Shown piece by piece: positions 42,611 to 51,111 of a stretch of 64,000 bases of DNA (position 1 is its first letter; each line of letters opens with the position of its first letter). Below the pieces are notes generated by a model that ran no database searches, was not told the DNA's origin, and saw nothing but the letters and a program-made list of their open reading frames with translations. The DNA is from Novosphingobium capsulatum NBRC 12533 (GTDB lineage Bacteria; Pseudomonadota; Alphaproteobacteria; Sphingomonadales; Sphingomonadaceae). The DNA lies in assembly GCF_001598375.1 (NCBI RefSeq), contig NZ_BCYV01000007.1:310001-374000 (forward strand). Direction: 5' to 3'. A program made the translations under genes and the position numbers.

Positions 42611-45508
42611 ATGCTGTCGGCAAGCCGGCGCACGATCCTGGCCAGCACGGCGGCAATGGCTGCCGCGCTGGCCCGATCCCCGATCGTTGCCCAGGCGCTT
42701 GCCGCCCCGGCGGCGGGGGCGCCTCCACAGCCTGACAGTCCCCGCCGCCGGTTATCGCTTGAGGCAGACTGGCGCTTTCACGCCGGCGACATTCCCTTTG
42801 CCCCGCTGCTCGATCACGAGGCGGCCTATGCCCATGCCAAGGCGGGCAATGCCACAGGCGGCGCGGCGGAGGATTGCGACGATGGCGATTGGGCCATGGT
42901 CACCCTGCCGCACGATTTCGCGCTGGGCCAGGCACCCGATCCGGCGGCCAATCCCGACCAGGCCTATCGCCCGCGTGGCATTGCCTGGTATCGGCGCGGC
43001 GTCCTGCTCGATCCCGCCTGGCGCGAGGGCGCGCTCGATCTGGTGTTCGATGGCATCGCCACCAACGCCACGGTGTGGATCAACGGCACGCTAGCCGCGC
43101 GCCATTTCGGCGGTTACACCCCTCTGGTCATAGACCTTTTGCCCTTCGCCCGCTTTGGTGAAGAGCCCAACACCATCGCTGTGCGGGTTGACGCGCAAGA
43201 CAGCGAAGGCTGGTGGTACGAAGGCGCCGGCCTCTATCGCCACGTCTGGATCGAACGCCGCGCGCCCGTGCACATCGTGCGCCACGGCCTCGTCGCGCGG
43301 CCCCACCCGCTGGGCCAGGGCGATAATGCGGCAACGTCCGGCGATTGGGCCGTTCCGCTCACGCTCGATCTGGCCAATTCCGGCGCGGCCGATGCCGCCA
43401 TTACCGTTGCCGCGCGCCTCACGGCGCCCGATGGCACGGCCGTGGCCGCTGCGCAGGCCGCGCTCACTCTGCCCGCGCAAGGCCAGGCGCAGGCCGCGCT
43501 CACCCTTGCAGTGCCGCGCCCCAGGCTGTGGTCGCCGGCCGATCCCGCGCTCTATCGCCTGGAGGCGCGCGTGCTGGCCAATGGCGTGCTGGCCGATCAG
43601 GAAAGCGGCGCGCTGGGCCTGCGCACCGTGCGGTTCGATGCGGATCGCGGCATGCTGCTCAACGGCGAGCCATGCCCGATCAAGGGGGTCTGCGCGCATC
43701 AGGATCACGCCGGCGTCGGCGTTGCCGTGCCCGACAGCCTGTGGGACTATCGCCTGCGCCGCATTCGCGAGATGGGCGGCAATGCGCTGCGCACCGCGCA
43801 CCATGCCCCCGCGCCCGAACTGCTCGAAGCGGCAGATCGTCTTGGCGTGATGATCCTGGCGGAAAACCGCACGCTGTCGGCCGCGCCCGATACGCTCGAT
43901 GCCCTGGCCGCGCTGGTGCGCCTGGGCCGCAACCATGCCAGCGTCATCGCCTGGTCCTTGTGCAACGAGGAATCGATCCAGGCCAGCGGCATCGGCGTGG
44001 CCATGGTCACGCGGATGAAGGCGCTGGTCCGCACGCTCGATCCCACCCGCGCGGTCACGGCCGCGCTCAACGGCGCGATGGAGGCAGAGCCCAACATTGC
44101 CGACATGCTCGATGTGGTTGGCTTCAACTATGGTCGTGGCAGCATCGATGCCTATCACGCCGCGCATCCCACCCGTCCCTTGCTCAGCAGCGAAGACACC
44201 TCTGCCCTGATGACGCGCGGCGCGGCGACGGGCGATGCCGCGCGGCACGTGATCGCCGATGATGACATGACCGCCGTCCCCTGGGGCCAGACCAACAGCG
44301 CCGCCTGGGCCTTCATCGCCCAGCGCCCCTGGCTGGCCGGTGGCTTCCTGTGGACCGGCTTTGATTATCGCGGCGAGGCAACCCCGTTTGGCTGGCCCAG
44401 CACATCCAGCTTTTTCGGCGCGATGGACCTGTGCGGCTTTGCCAAAAGCGGGTTTCACATCCGCCACGCGCTGTGGAGCGCCACGCCGGTCATCGCGATC
44501 TGGCCGCACTGGACCTTTCCCGGCAGCGAGGGCCGCGCCGTGCCGATCCTGGTCGCTAGCAATGCTGATCTCGTGTCGCTGCACCTTGGTGGCCAAGAGA
44601 TTGCCCGCGCGCCGGTGCGCGATGGCGTCGCGCGGTTCACCCCGGTCTATGCTCCGGGCCGCCTGCTTGCCCAGGGCTGGCGCGACGGGCGCGTGGTCGC
44701 CAGCGCCACCTGCGTCACCGCCGGCGCGCCGGTGGCGCTGCGCCTGGTGCCCGATCGCCTGCGGATCAGGGCCGAACGCCGCGATGCCGTGCCCGTCACG
44801 GTCATGGCGGTCGACGACGCCGGGCAGTCCGTGCCCGTGGCGCAACATGGCTTTGCCCTGCACGTCGAGGGCGGGCAGATCCTCGGCCTCGGCAATGGCG
44901 ACCCCAACCTCGCCCTGCCCGAAACCCCGGCTGCCGATGGCCGCAGCGGGGCCATGGCGCTGTTCAACGGGCTCGCCCAGGCGATTGTCTGCGCCGATGG
45001 CAGCGGCCCGCTCCACCTGGTCGCCACCGCAGCCGGTCTCGCCCCGGCGCGCTGCGTCCTGCGCGTCGATCCCGCCACGGTTGCCGCGCTGCCGGCCGTG
45101 CCGCCGGCGCAACCGCTCACCGAATGGCGCCAGGCACCGGCCAGCGCGCAACGCCCGGTGCCTGGCCAGCGCCTCGGCGATGGTGACATGAACTCCTGGG
45201 CCTGGACCAAGCCGGGCGCCACCCAGCCCACTGACCCTGCCGCGCCCTGGGTGCTGCTGCACCTGGCTTTCACCCCGCGCCGCGCCGTGGCAGCCAAGGG
45301 TGGCACCGTGCGCTTTGCCAGTGTCGTCGGCCGCGCCGAAATCTGGCTCGACGGCGTGCGCGTCGCGCTCAAGGCCGATCCCGCTCCGGCGCCGCTGGCC
45401 ATCCCCCTGCCCCCAGGCAGTGGCGAACGCCTGCTCGATGTGCTGTTCGATAACCGCGTCACGCCCGGTCGTTGCGGCCTGGCCGGCATGGTTAGCCTCG
45501 GCGCATAG
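42611..45508 (+). CDS. Exported GH2 family glycosidase (beta-galactosidase-like)
   Basis: 965 residues. The signal ASRRTILASTAAMAAALARS looks Tat-like. After the sugar-binding domain (DGIATNATVWINGTLAARHFGGY, GWWYEGAGLYRHVWI) and an immunoglobulin-like domain comes the TIM barrel: KGVCAHQDHAGVG, MGGNALRTAHHAPAPELLEAADRLG, WSLCNEES with the acid/base glutamate, and the probable nucleophile in LLSSEDTS. GH2 covers beta-galactosidases, beta-glucuronidases and beta-mannosidases. It starts four bases past the GH4 stop. Being exported, it may produce the sugar that the permease takes up. Confidence 0.88.
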   Translation: MLSASRRTILASTAAMAAALARSPIVAQALAAPAAGAPPQPDSPRRRLSLEADWRFHAGDIPFAPLLDHEAAYAHAKAGNATGGAAEDCDDGDWAMVTLPHDFALGQAPDPAANPDQAYRPRGIAWYRRGVLLDPAWREGALDLVFDGIATNATVWINGTLAARHFGGYTPLVIDLLPFARFGEEPNTIAVRVDAQDSEGWWYEGAGLYRHVWIERRAPVHIVRHGLVARPHPLGQGDNAATSGDWAVPLTLDLANSGAADAAITVAARLTAPDGTAVAAAQAALTLPAQGQAQAALTLAVPRPRLWSPADPALYRLEARVLANGVLADQESGALGLRTVRFDADRGMLLNGEPCPIKGVCAHQDHAGVGVAVPDSLWDYRLRRIREMGGNALRTAHHAPAPELLEAADRLGVMILAENRTLSAAPDTLDALAALVRLGRNHASVIAWSLCNEESIQASGIGVAMVTRMKALVRTLDPTRAVTAALNGAMEAEPNIADMLDVVGFNYGRGSIDAYHAAHPTRPLLSSEDTSALMTRGAATGDAARHVIADDDMTAVPWGQTNSAAWAFIAQRPWLAGGFLWTGFDYRGEATPFGWPSTSSFFGAMDLCGFAKSGFHIRHALWSATPVIAIWPHWTFPGSEGRAVPILVASNADLVSLHLGGQEIARAPVRDGVARFTPVYAPGRLLAQGWRDGRVVASATCVTAGAPVALRLVPDRLRIRAERRDAVPVTVMAVDDAGQSVPVAQHGFALHVEGGQILGLGNGDPNLALPETPAADGRSGAMALFNGLAQAIVCADGSGPLHLVATAAGLAPARCVLRVDPATVAALPAVPPAQPLTEWRQAPASAQRPVPGQRLGDGDMNSWAWTKPGATQPTDPAAPWVLLHLAFTPRRAVAAKGGTVRFASVVGRAEIWLDGVRVALKADPAPAPLAIPLPPGSGERLLDVLFDNRVTPGRCGLAGMVSLGA

Positions 45509-45583
45509 GCCGCACCATGCCCCGCCCTGGCCACCGTTCATAGAATGGCTATTGACCGTTAAGGAAAAACTTGCGAGCCTAAT

Positions 45584-45602
45584 ATCAACTTGAAAGGTTG
45601 AT
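45584..45602 (+). promoter_or_regulatory. Inverted repeat around the ribosome binding site
   Basis: ATCAAC (45584-45589) and GTTGAT (45597-45602) flank a 7-base loop that holds most of the GAAAGG ribosome site. The repeat ends two bases before the ATG of the next gene. It could be an operator or a translational control hairpin. Confidence 0.4.
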
Positions 45603-45604
45603 TT

Positions 45605-46999
45605 ATGGCGAATCCGTTTCCGTTCCATGACTTGGCGCGGCCTGCCAGCCATGATGACTTGCCCGTGGCGATCATCGGCGGCGGGTTCAGCGGCACCTTG
45701 CTGGCCATCCACCTCGCCCGGCGCGGGGTGCGGGTGGTCATTGTCGAGCGTGATCCCCAGGCGCTGGCCCATGGCCTTGCCTATGGCGCCTGCGGGCCGC
45801 AGCACCTGCTCAACGTGCGCGCCGGCAACATGAGTGCGTTTCCCGACGATCCCACCCATTTCCTGCGCTGGCTGGGCCACGGCGAAACCGACGCGGCCAA
45901 CCGCTTTGCCACCCGCGCCAGCTATGGCGCCTATATCGCCAGCCTGCTGGCCAGCGCGCGCGCCGCCATGCCCGATCGCATCACGATCGCGATTGCCAGC
46001 GCGCATGGCGTCACCCCGCTGCCCGATGGCACGCTCCAGGTCGCGCTGGATCAGGGCGCGCCGCTCCTCCATGCCCGCGCCGTGGTCCTGGCCCAGGGCA
46101 ACCTGCCACCCCAGCGCCACCACGCGCTGGCCGCCATGGCCCCGCCCCAGGCCCTGCCCGATCCCTGGGCGCCCGGCGCGCTCGATGCCATCGCGCCCGA
46201 TGCCCGCGTGCTGCTGCTGGGCACCGGCCTTACCGCGATCGACGTGATCCAGTCGCTCGAGGCGCGCGGCCATCGCGGACCGATCGTCGCGCTGTCGCGG
46301 CGCGGCCTGGTGCCGCGCGCCCACGCCGCCAGCGGCCCGGCCATTTCGCCCCAGCCGATGCCCGCCGCGCGCGGCAGCGCATTGCTGCGGCACATTCGCG
46401 CCCGCGCCCGCGCCGTGGGCTGGCACCATGCCATCGATGAACTGCGCCCCCACACCCATGCCCTGTGGCAGGCGCACGATGGCGTGGCTCAAGCGCGCTT
46501 CCTGCGCCACGCCCGGCCGTGGTGGGATGTGCACCGCCATCGCATGGCCCCGGCCATTGCCCAGCGGATCGAGACACTGGCCGCCGCCGGGCGCCTGCTG
46601 GTCGTGGCCGGCAGCCTGCAACAGGTCGTGCCCGATGGCGATGATGGCCTGCTCGCGCAATGGCGCGCCCGCGGCAGCGATGCCGTGGCCACGCTCGCGG
46701 TCGATCACGTCGTGGTCTGCACCGGCCCTGGCGGCGATCCGGCGCAAAGCCGCGATCCCCTGCTGCGCAGCCTGCTGGCCGCCGGCCTGGCGCGGCCCTG
46801 CCCGCTGCATCTCGGCCTTGATGTCGATGATCACTGGCGCCTGCGCGATGCGCGCGGCCGTGCTGCGCTGCCCATCCATGCCATGGGCGCGCTGTCCAAG
46901 GGCCTCAACTGGGAAATGGTCGCCGTGCCCGATATCCGCCTCCAGGCACAGCGCCTGGCCGATCACCTGGTCGCGGCGCAACCCGCTGTCGCCGCCTGA
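45605..46999 (+). CDS. FAD/NAD(P)-binding oxidoreductase
   Basis: 464 residues. It begins with a dinucleotide-binding site, PVAIIGGGFSGTLLAIHLARRGVRVVIVER, and has a second at VLLLGTGLTAIDVIQSLEARG. The stretch HLLNVRAGNMSAFPDDPTHFLRWL is typical of the NAD_binding_9 group (FAD-NAD(P)-binding), whose reactions are largely unknown. No signal peptide is seen. It lies 96 bases after the GH2 gene and may have its own promoter; its stop is six bases from that of convergent copB. Role in the glycan locus or copper locus is unclear. Confidence 0.85.
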   Translation: MANPFPFHDLARPASHDDLPVAIIGGGFSGTLLAIHLARRGVRVVIVERDPQALAHGLAYGACGPQHLLNVRAGNMSAFPDDPTHFLRWLGHGETDAANRFATRASYGAYIASLLASARAAMPDRITIAIASAHGVTPLPDGTLQVALDQGAPLLHARAVVLAQGNLPPQRHHALAAMAPPQALPDPWAPGALDAIAPDARVLLLGTGLTAIDVIQSLEARGHRGPIVALSRRGLVPRAHAASGPAISPQPMPAARGSALLRHIRARARAVGWHHAIDELRPHTHALWQAHDGVAQARFLRHARPWWDVHRHRMAPAIAQRIETLAAAGRLLVVAGSLQQVVPDGDDGLLAQWRARGSDAVATLAVDHVVVCTGPGGDPAQSRDPLLRSLLAAGLARPCPLHLGLDVDDHWRLRDARGRAALPIHAMGALSKGLNWEMVAVPDIRLQAQRLADHLVAAQPAVAA

Positions 47000-47005
47000 T
47001 CGCCC

Positions 47006-47815
47006 TCACCACCACAAGCGCACTCCGGCCAGCGCGCGCACGGCGCTGGCGCGCTCTCCCACCGAACGCGCCGCGCGCGCGCTGCCGCCCAGGCTGCGTT
47101 CCCAACCCAGACCCACATAGGGCGCAAAATTGCGCTTGATTTCATAGCGCATGCGCAGCCCGCTCTCGATGCGGTTGATCCCCGCGCCCTCGCCCAGATC
47201 GGGCATGCCTTGCGCCGCCCAATCCATTTCCACGCGCGGCTGCAACACCAGGCGCTGGGTAATGCGCTGGTCATAGCTGGCCTCGGCCCGGCCGGTCAGC
47301 TCGCCCCGCGTCGACAGGAAAACCGATGCTTCCACGTCGAACCAATAGGGCGCCAGCCCTTCGATCGTCAGCGCGGCATGGGTGCGCCGCTGGCCCGTAC
47401 CCAGCACGCCCCGGTCCAGATCCTGCCGCACCCCGGCGCGCAGGTTGAACCACGGGTCCAGCGCGTGCAGCCAGCCTGCCTGCACTTCGGCGCGGTCCAC
47501 CCGCCCGGCAAAGGCCCCTTCCCCGCGCGATTCCAGCGCCAGGCGGTCGCTGTCCCCGCCCCACCAGCCCTTGGCTTCCCAGGCATAATCGCCCCCACCC
47601 CGCGCTTCCAACTGGTCGATCATCACCTGGCTCACCGCCATGCCGCCGTTCTCGTGCACCAGGGCCGCCCGCGCGCGCGCCATCGCCTGCGGATCGAACA
47701 GGGCATCGGCGGCATGGTCGCTCGGCAGCGGCGGCGCAGCAGCATCCTGCGCCCGCGCCACGCCGGCGCCGCCCAACACGACAGCCAGCGCGATGGCCAG
47801 ACCGCGCCGGCTCAT
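47006..47815 (-). CDS. copB: Copper resistance protein B
   Basis: 269 residues. The start overlaps the copA stop (ATGA). A signal peptide (SRRGLAIALAVVLGGAGVARA) leads to a CopB/PcoB outer-membrane beta-barrel: MIDQLEARGGGDYAWEAKGWWGGDSDRL, DPWFNLRAGVRQDL, FDVEASVFLSTRGELTGRAEASYDQRITQRL and an aromatic end GVRLWW. The usual methionine-rich N-terminal extension is absent, so the protein is short for the family. It is last in the operon that starts at 50957. Confidence 0.92.
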   Translation of the reverse strand: MSRRGLAIALAVVLGGAGVARAQDAAAPPLPSDHAADALFDPQAMARARAALVHENGGMAVSQVMIDQLEARGGGDYAWEAKGWWGGDSDRLALESRGEGAFAGRVDRAEVQAGWLHALDPWFNLRAGVRQDLDRGVLGTGQRRTHAALTIEGLAPYWFDVEASVFLSTRGELTGRAEASYDQRITQRLVLQPRVEMDWAAQGMPDLGEGAGINRIESGLRMRYEIKRNFAPYVGLGWERSLGGSARAARSVGERASAVRALAGVRLWW

Positions 47816-49596
47816 GCCGCCTGCTCGCGCACAGTCACCACGCGAAACATGCCGGCATGCATATGCAGCAGCATGTGGCAGTGAAACGCCCAATCGCCCA
47901 AAGCATCGGCGGTCAGGTCGAAACTCGCCTTGCCACCGGGCAGCACGTTGACGGTGTGCTTGCGCGGCGCCGCCTCCCCCGCACCGTTCACCAAGTCAAA
48001 GAAATGGCCATGGATATGAATGGGATGGGGCATCATCGTGTCGTTGATCAGCGTCACTCGCACCCGCTCCCCAGCGCGAAACGCCAGCGGCGCCGGGTTT
48101 TCGCTCAGCTTCACCCCGTCGAACGACCACATGTAGCGTTCCATGTTGGCCGTCAGGTGCACGTCCAGGTTGCGCGTCGGCGGCGCCTGCGGGCGCGGCA
48201 CGGCAGCCTTGAGATCGGCATAGGTCAGCACGCGATGGTCCACGTCTTCCAGCCCGGTGGGCCGGTCCGCCAGGCGATCGGCCGGCGCGGCAGACAGCGT
48301 CGCCACCCCCGGCCCCAGGCGCATGCCCGGCGGCGCCAGGGACTTGTCCCGCATCTTCATCCCGCCATGGCCGCCGTGCATGGTATGCCCGCCCTGCCCC
48401 GGCGCCGGCGTCGGTGCCGAAAGGTCCAGCGTGCCGGCGGCCATGTCCATCCCGGTCATGTCCATCGCCCCCATGCCCATGTCGCGCATGGTCAACAGCG
48501 GCCGCGCGCGCAGCGGCGGGATCGGCGCTGCCGTGCCCGCAGGCGCGCCCAGCGGTGCCAGCGTCGCCCGGCACTGCCCCGATCGGTCGATCGCTTCAGC
48601 AATGATCGCAATGGGTTGCGCGGATTTTGGCTGCACCATCACGTCATAGGTTTCGGCAATACCGATCTGCAATTCATCGGTGTCTACCGGCACCACGTCC
48701 TGCCCGTCGGCCGCGACCACGCGCATCGGCACGCCCGGCAACCGCAGGTTGAAATTGGTCATCGCCGCCGCATTGATCACGCGCAGCCGCACAGCCTCGC
48801 CCGGCACAAACGCCCCGGTCCAGTTCCCCGCGCTGTCGTGCCCGTTGATGCAATAGGTATAGGTCGATCCCGTCACATCGGCGATGTCGGTCGGGTCCAT
48901 GCGCATGCGGCCCCAGTCCAGCCTTTCGCCCAAGGGCTGGTCGCGGCCGGCCAGCAACCCCGCCAGGGTCTGCTGCTGCCGGTTGTAAAACCCGCCCTGC
49001 TGTTTCAACCGCTTGAGCAGCACGTGCGGGTGCACGTCGGTCCAATCGTGCAGCATGATCACATGCTCGCGCGCCGCAGGAATGGCTGGCACCGCCGGAT
49101 CGATCACGATCGGGCCGAACAGGCCCATCGCCTCCTGCATGCCGCTGTGGCCATGATACCAATAGGTTCCGGCCTGGCGCACGGTAAACACGTGGTCAAA
49201 GCTCTGCCCCGGGGCAATGCCGGGATAGCTGATGCCTGGCACGCCATCGAACTGGAACGGCACCAGCAGGCCGTGCCAGTGGATCGAGGTATCCTCGCCC
49301 AGGCGGTTGTGCACGCGCAGGCACACCTGCTGCCCTTCGCGCAGGCGGATCATCGGGCCCGGCGTGGTGCCGTTGACAGTGATCGCATGGCCGCTGCGCC
49401 CGCCTACGCGCACCGTGGCGTGGTCGATCACCAGTTCGATCAGATCACCCGACAGCGCGGTCGCCGGCGCGCCCATCGCCGCCTCGGCCATGCCCGGCAT
49501 CATGCCAGCCATGGCGGTGCGCGCGCGTGCCAGATCGGGCAAAACACCGCCCAGCCCGGCTCCAGCCAGTCCCGCCAAAATCGTGCGCCGATCCAC
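47812..49596 (-). CDS. copA: Copper resistance multicopper oxidase
   Basis: 594 residues from a GTG with AAAGGA before it; this start begins MDRRTILAGLAGAGLGGVLP, a Tat signal, and is preferred to longer readings inside the sigma gene. Copper ligands are visible: HWHG, YHGHSG, HPIHIHGHFF and HCHMLLHMHAGMF. A methionine- and histidine-rich segment of about 60 residues (MRDMGMGAMDMTGMDMAAG and HTMHGGHGGMKM) probably binds Cu(I). The enzyme oxidises periplasmic Cu(I). It lies five bases after the ECF sigma gene in the operon. Confidence 0.95.
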   Translation of the reverse strand: MDRRTILAGLAGAGLGGVLPDLARARTAMAGMMPGMAEAAMGAPATALSGDLIELVIDHATVRVGGRSGHAITVNGTTPGPMIRLREGQQVCLRVHNRLGEDTSIHWHGLLVPFQFDGVPGISYPGIAPGQSFDHVFTVRQAGTYWYHGHSGMQEAMGLFGPIVIDPAVPAIPAAREHVIMLHDWTDVHPHVLLKRLKQQGGFYNRQQQTLAGLLAGRDQPLGERLDWGRMRMDPTDIADVTGSTYTYCINGHDSAGNWTGAFVPGEAVRLRVINAAAMTNFNLRLPGVPMRVVAADGQDVVPVDTDELQIGIAETYDVMVQPKSAQPIAIIAEAIDRSGQCRATLAPLGAPAGTAAPIPPLRARPLLTMRDMGMGAMDMTGMDMAAGTLDLSAPTPAPGQGGHTMHGGHGGMKMRDKSLAPPGMRLGPGVATLSAAPADRLADRPTGLEDVDHRVLTYADLKAAVPRPQAPPTRNLDVHLTANMERYMWSFDGVKLSENPAPLAFRAGERVRVTLINDTMMPHPIHIHGHFFDLVNGAGEAAPRKHTVNVLPGGKASFDLTADALGDWAFHCHMLLHMHAGMFRVVTVREQAA

Positions 49597-49600
49597 TCTA

Positions 49601-50179
49601 TCAGTCCTTTTCACCAAGCTGTTGAGCAAGCTTCTTTCTTGCGCGGTAAACTCTTGTTTCAATTGTCTTTTCGCTAACATCCAACATCATGGCAACCTCG
49701 CGCTGCGGCATCCCTTCCACGCCATGCAGCACGATCGCCTCGCGCAGCGGTTGCGGTAGAGTATCGATCGCCCGCGTCATGCGTGCCAGATCGGCACGCC
49801 CTGCCGCTTCGCGCTCTGGCCCTGGTGCGCTGTCCGGCACGTGCTCTACGGCGGCCTCGCCCTGCCCGCGCCAGCCCAGAAACAGCCGCCGCACCGCCTG
49901 CCGCCGCCGCCAGTCGCGCCCCTTGTTCAGGGCAATGCGCGCCAGCCACGCCGCCAGCGGCCGCGCCGGATCATAGCGGCGCAGCGCGGCAAAGGCGGCG
50001 ATGAACGTATCCTGCGTCACGTCGAGCGCGGCATCGGCCTGTCCGGTCTGCGCCCAGGCCACGCGATGCACCACGGCGCGGTGACGCGCCATGAGCTGGC
50101 GATAGGCCTGCTCGTCGCCCACCAGCGCGGCGCGCACCAGGGCGGCATCATCGGCCTGGTCCAGAAGATCATCACGCAC
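49601..50179 (-). CDS. ECF sigma factor (CnrH-like)
   Basis: 192 residues with a GTG start. Region 2 contains VAWAQTGQADAALDVTQDTFIAAFAALRRYDP; region 4 contains LPQPLREAIVLHGVEGMPQREVAMMLDVSEKTIETRVYRARKKL. The gene order (small membrane protein, metal-sensor-like protein, sigma) is that of cnrYXH in Cupriavidus, where CnrH directs metal-resistance promoters. Here the downstream genes are copA and copB. Divergent promoter-like motifs at 50997-51021 and 51055-51079 are candidate targets. Confidence 0.88.
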   Translation of the reverse strand: MRDDLLDQADDAALVRAALVGDEQAYRQLMARHRAVVHRVAWAQTGQADAALDVTQDTFIAAFAALRRYDPARPLAAWLARIALNKGRDWRRRQAVRRLFLGWRGQGEAAVEHVPDSAPGPEREAAGRADLARMTRAIDTLPQPLREAIVLHGVEGMPQREVAMMLDVSEKTIETRVYRARKKLAQQLGEKD

Positions 50180-50193
50180 CGCCGCGCGGCCGC

Positions 50194-50652
50194 TCAGGGC
50201 CGCTGCGAAGCGCTGGGCGCAGGGGATTGCATCAGGGCCGCCACCATCGCCTGGTCGAACCGCGCCTGCTGATCGGGGCGCAGCAGCGCGCGCATGGCAA
50301 ACAGGTGCTGCAGGGTTTCCTTCTGCAACATGCCCATGGCCGCATGCGAGCGATCTACCGCCGCGGCCACGCGCGGGCCATAGCCGCGCTCGGCAACGAT
50401 CGCCTGGGCCAGATCGCGGTTATCCTGCGCCATCTGCGCGCCATAACGGGCCTGCGCGGCGGCATAATCGGCCTCCAGGCGCGCCATGGCCTGTTCCTGC
50501 CCGGCATCGAGCGCCAGATCGCGGTGGATCAGCGTGTGAAAGGCGTTTTCCGCGGGCTGTGCGGGCTTAAACAGCATGCGCCCCACCCCCACCCCTGCCA
50601 GGGCAGCTGCAAAGGCCAGCAGGGCCACAAACACCATCTGGCGGGCGCCCAT
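50194..50652 (-). CDS. Periplasmic metal sensor (CnrX-like)
   Basis: 152 residues. One N-terminal membrane segment (VFVALLAFAAALAGVGVGRM) anchors a helical periplasmic domain. The five residues that bind metal in CnrX (H42, H46, E63, H119, M123 by recall) have counterparts at identical spacing: H39, H43, E60, H116 and M120. CnrX senses nickel and cobalt. The start ATG overlaps the stop of the upstream gene (TGATG), and the sigma gene follows after 14 bases. It should hold the small membrane anti-sigma protein until metal binds. Confidence 0.85.
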   Translation of the reverse strand: MGARQMVFVALLAFAAALAGVGVGRMLFKPAQPAENAFHTLIHRDLALDAGQEQAMARLEADYAAAQARYGAQMAQDNRDLAQAIVAERGYGPRVAAAVDRSHAAMGMLQKETLQHLFAMRALLRPDQQARFDQAMVAALMQSPAPSASQRP

Positions 50653-50957
50653 CACCCCGCCCCCATCAGCACGACCGAGGGCGCCTGTGCGGGCAAGGCC
50701 AGCGGGCTCACCAGCCTGGCCGGCTCATGGCGCGTGTCAAAGGCATGCCAGGGCTGGTGGGCCACTCCGCCCGCCAGTCCCACCACCAGCGCCAGCGCCC
50801 CGGTCCAGGCCAGTTGCCGCCGTGCCTGCGCGCGCGCCTGGTGACGGTGCAGCCCGCCGATCACCGCCTGTTCCAGCGCCGCCCAATCCGCCACGCCGTC
50901 TACCCGCATGGCCGCTGCATGGCGCAGCCCGGCCAGCCCTTCCTCCACACTGCCCAT
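50652..50957 (-). CDS. Small membrane anti-sigma protein (CnrY-like)
   Basis: 101 residues. A cytoplasmic part of about 48 residues (VADWAALEQAVIGGLHRHQARAQARRQ) precedes one membrane helix (LAWTGALALVVGLAGGVAH) and a short periplasmic tail. This is the plan of CnrY, the anti-sigma partner of CnrH. Sequence similarity is not obvious; the call rests on size, topology and position as first gene of the sensor - sigma - copAB operon. The nearest comparison is to zinc-finger-less anti-sigma proteins. Confidence 0.7.
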   Translation of the reverse strand: MGSVEEGLAGLRHAAAMRVDGVADWAALEQAVIGGLHRHQARAQARRQLAWTGALALVVGLAGGVAHQPWHAFDTRHEPARLVSPLALPAQAPSVVLMGAG

Positions 50958-50996
50958 CGCCCGTGCTTCTCCTGTCCTTGCCCTGCCTGCCCCCTC

Positions 50997-51021
50997 ATAC
51001 GCACCGGCGTGGCTTGTCCCT
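50997..51021 (-). promoter_or_regulatory. Candidate ECF promoter for the copper operon
   Basis: On the minus strand AGGG (51021-51018) is followed 14 bases later by TGCGTAT (51003-50997). The start codon of the operon's first gene lies about 40 bases further on. The same pair at the same spacing faces copC at 51055-51079. Confidence 0.6.
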
Positions 51022-51054
51022 CATCCCGTCGCCACATTTTTTGCACATCGGCCA

Positions 51055-51079
51055 AGGGGTGACGATCAGCGCTGCGTAT
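51055..51079 (+). promoter_or_regulatory. Candidate ECF promoter for copC
   Basis: AGGG (51055-51058), 14 bases, then TGCGTAT (51073-51079). This is the same pair and spacing as the motif on the opposite strand at 51021-50997. The copC ATG is 33 bases past the second element. Confidence 0.6.
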
Positions 51080-51111
51080 CAGAAGGCAGCCCCGTTTCGA
51101 AAGGATCGTCG

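Noticed and set aside
43091..46981. A 1296-codon open frame on the minus strand
   Set aside because: It runs antisense through the GH2 and FAD-protein genes. Its composition is Arg/Gly/Ala/His-rich low complexity without a recognisable domain, as expected from GC-rich codon shadows.
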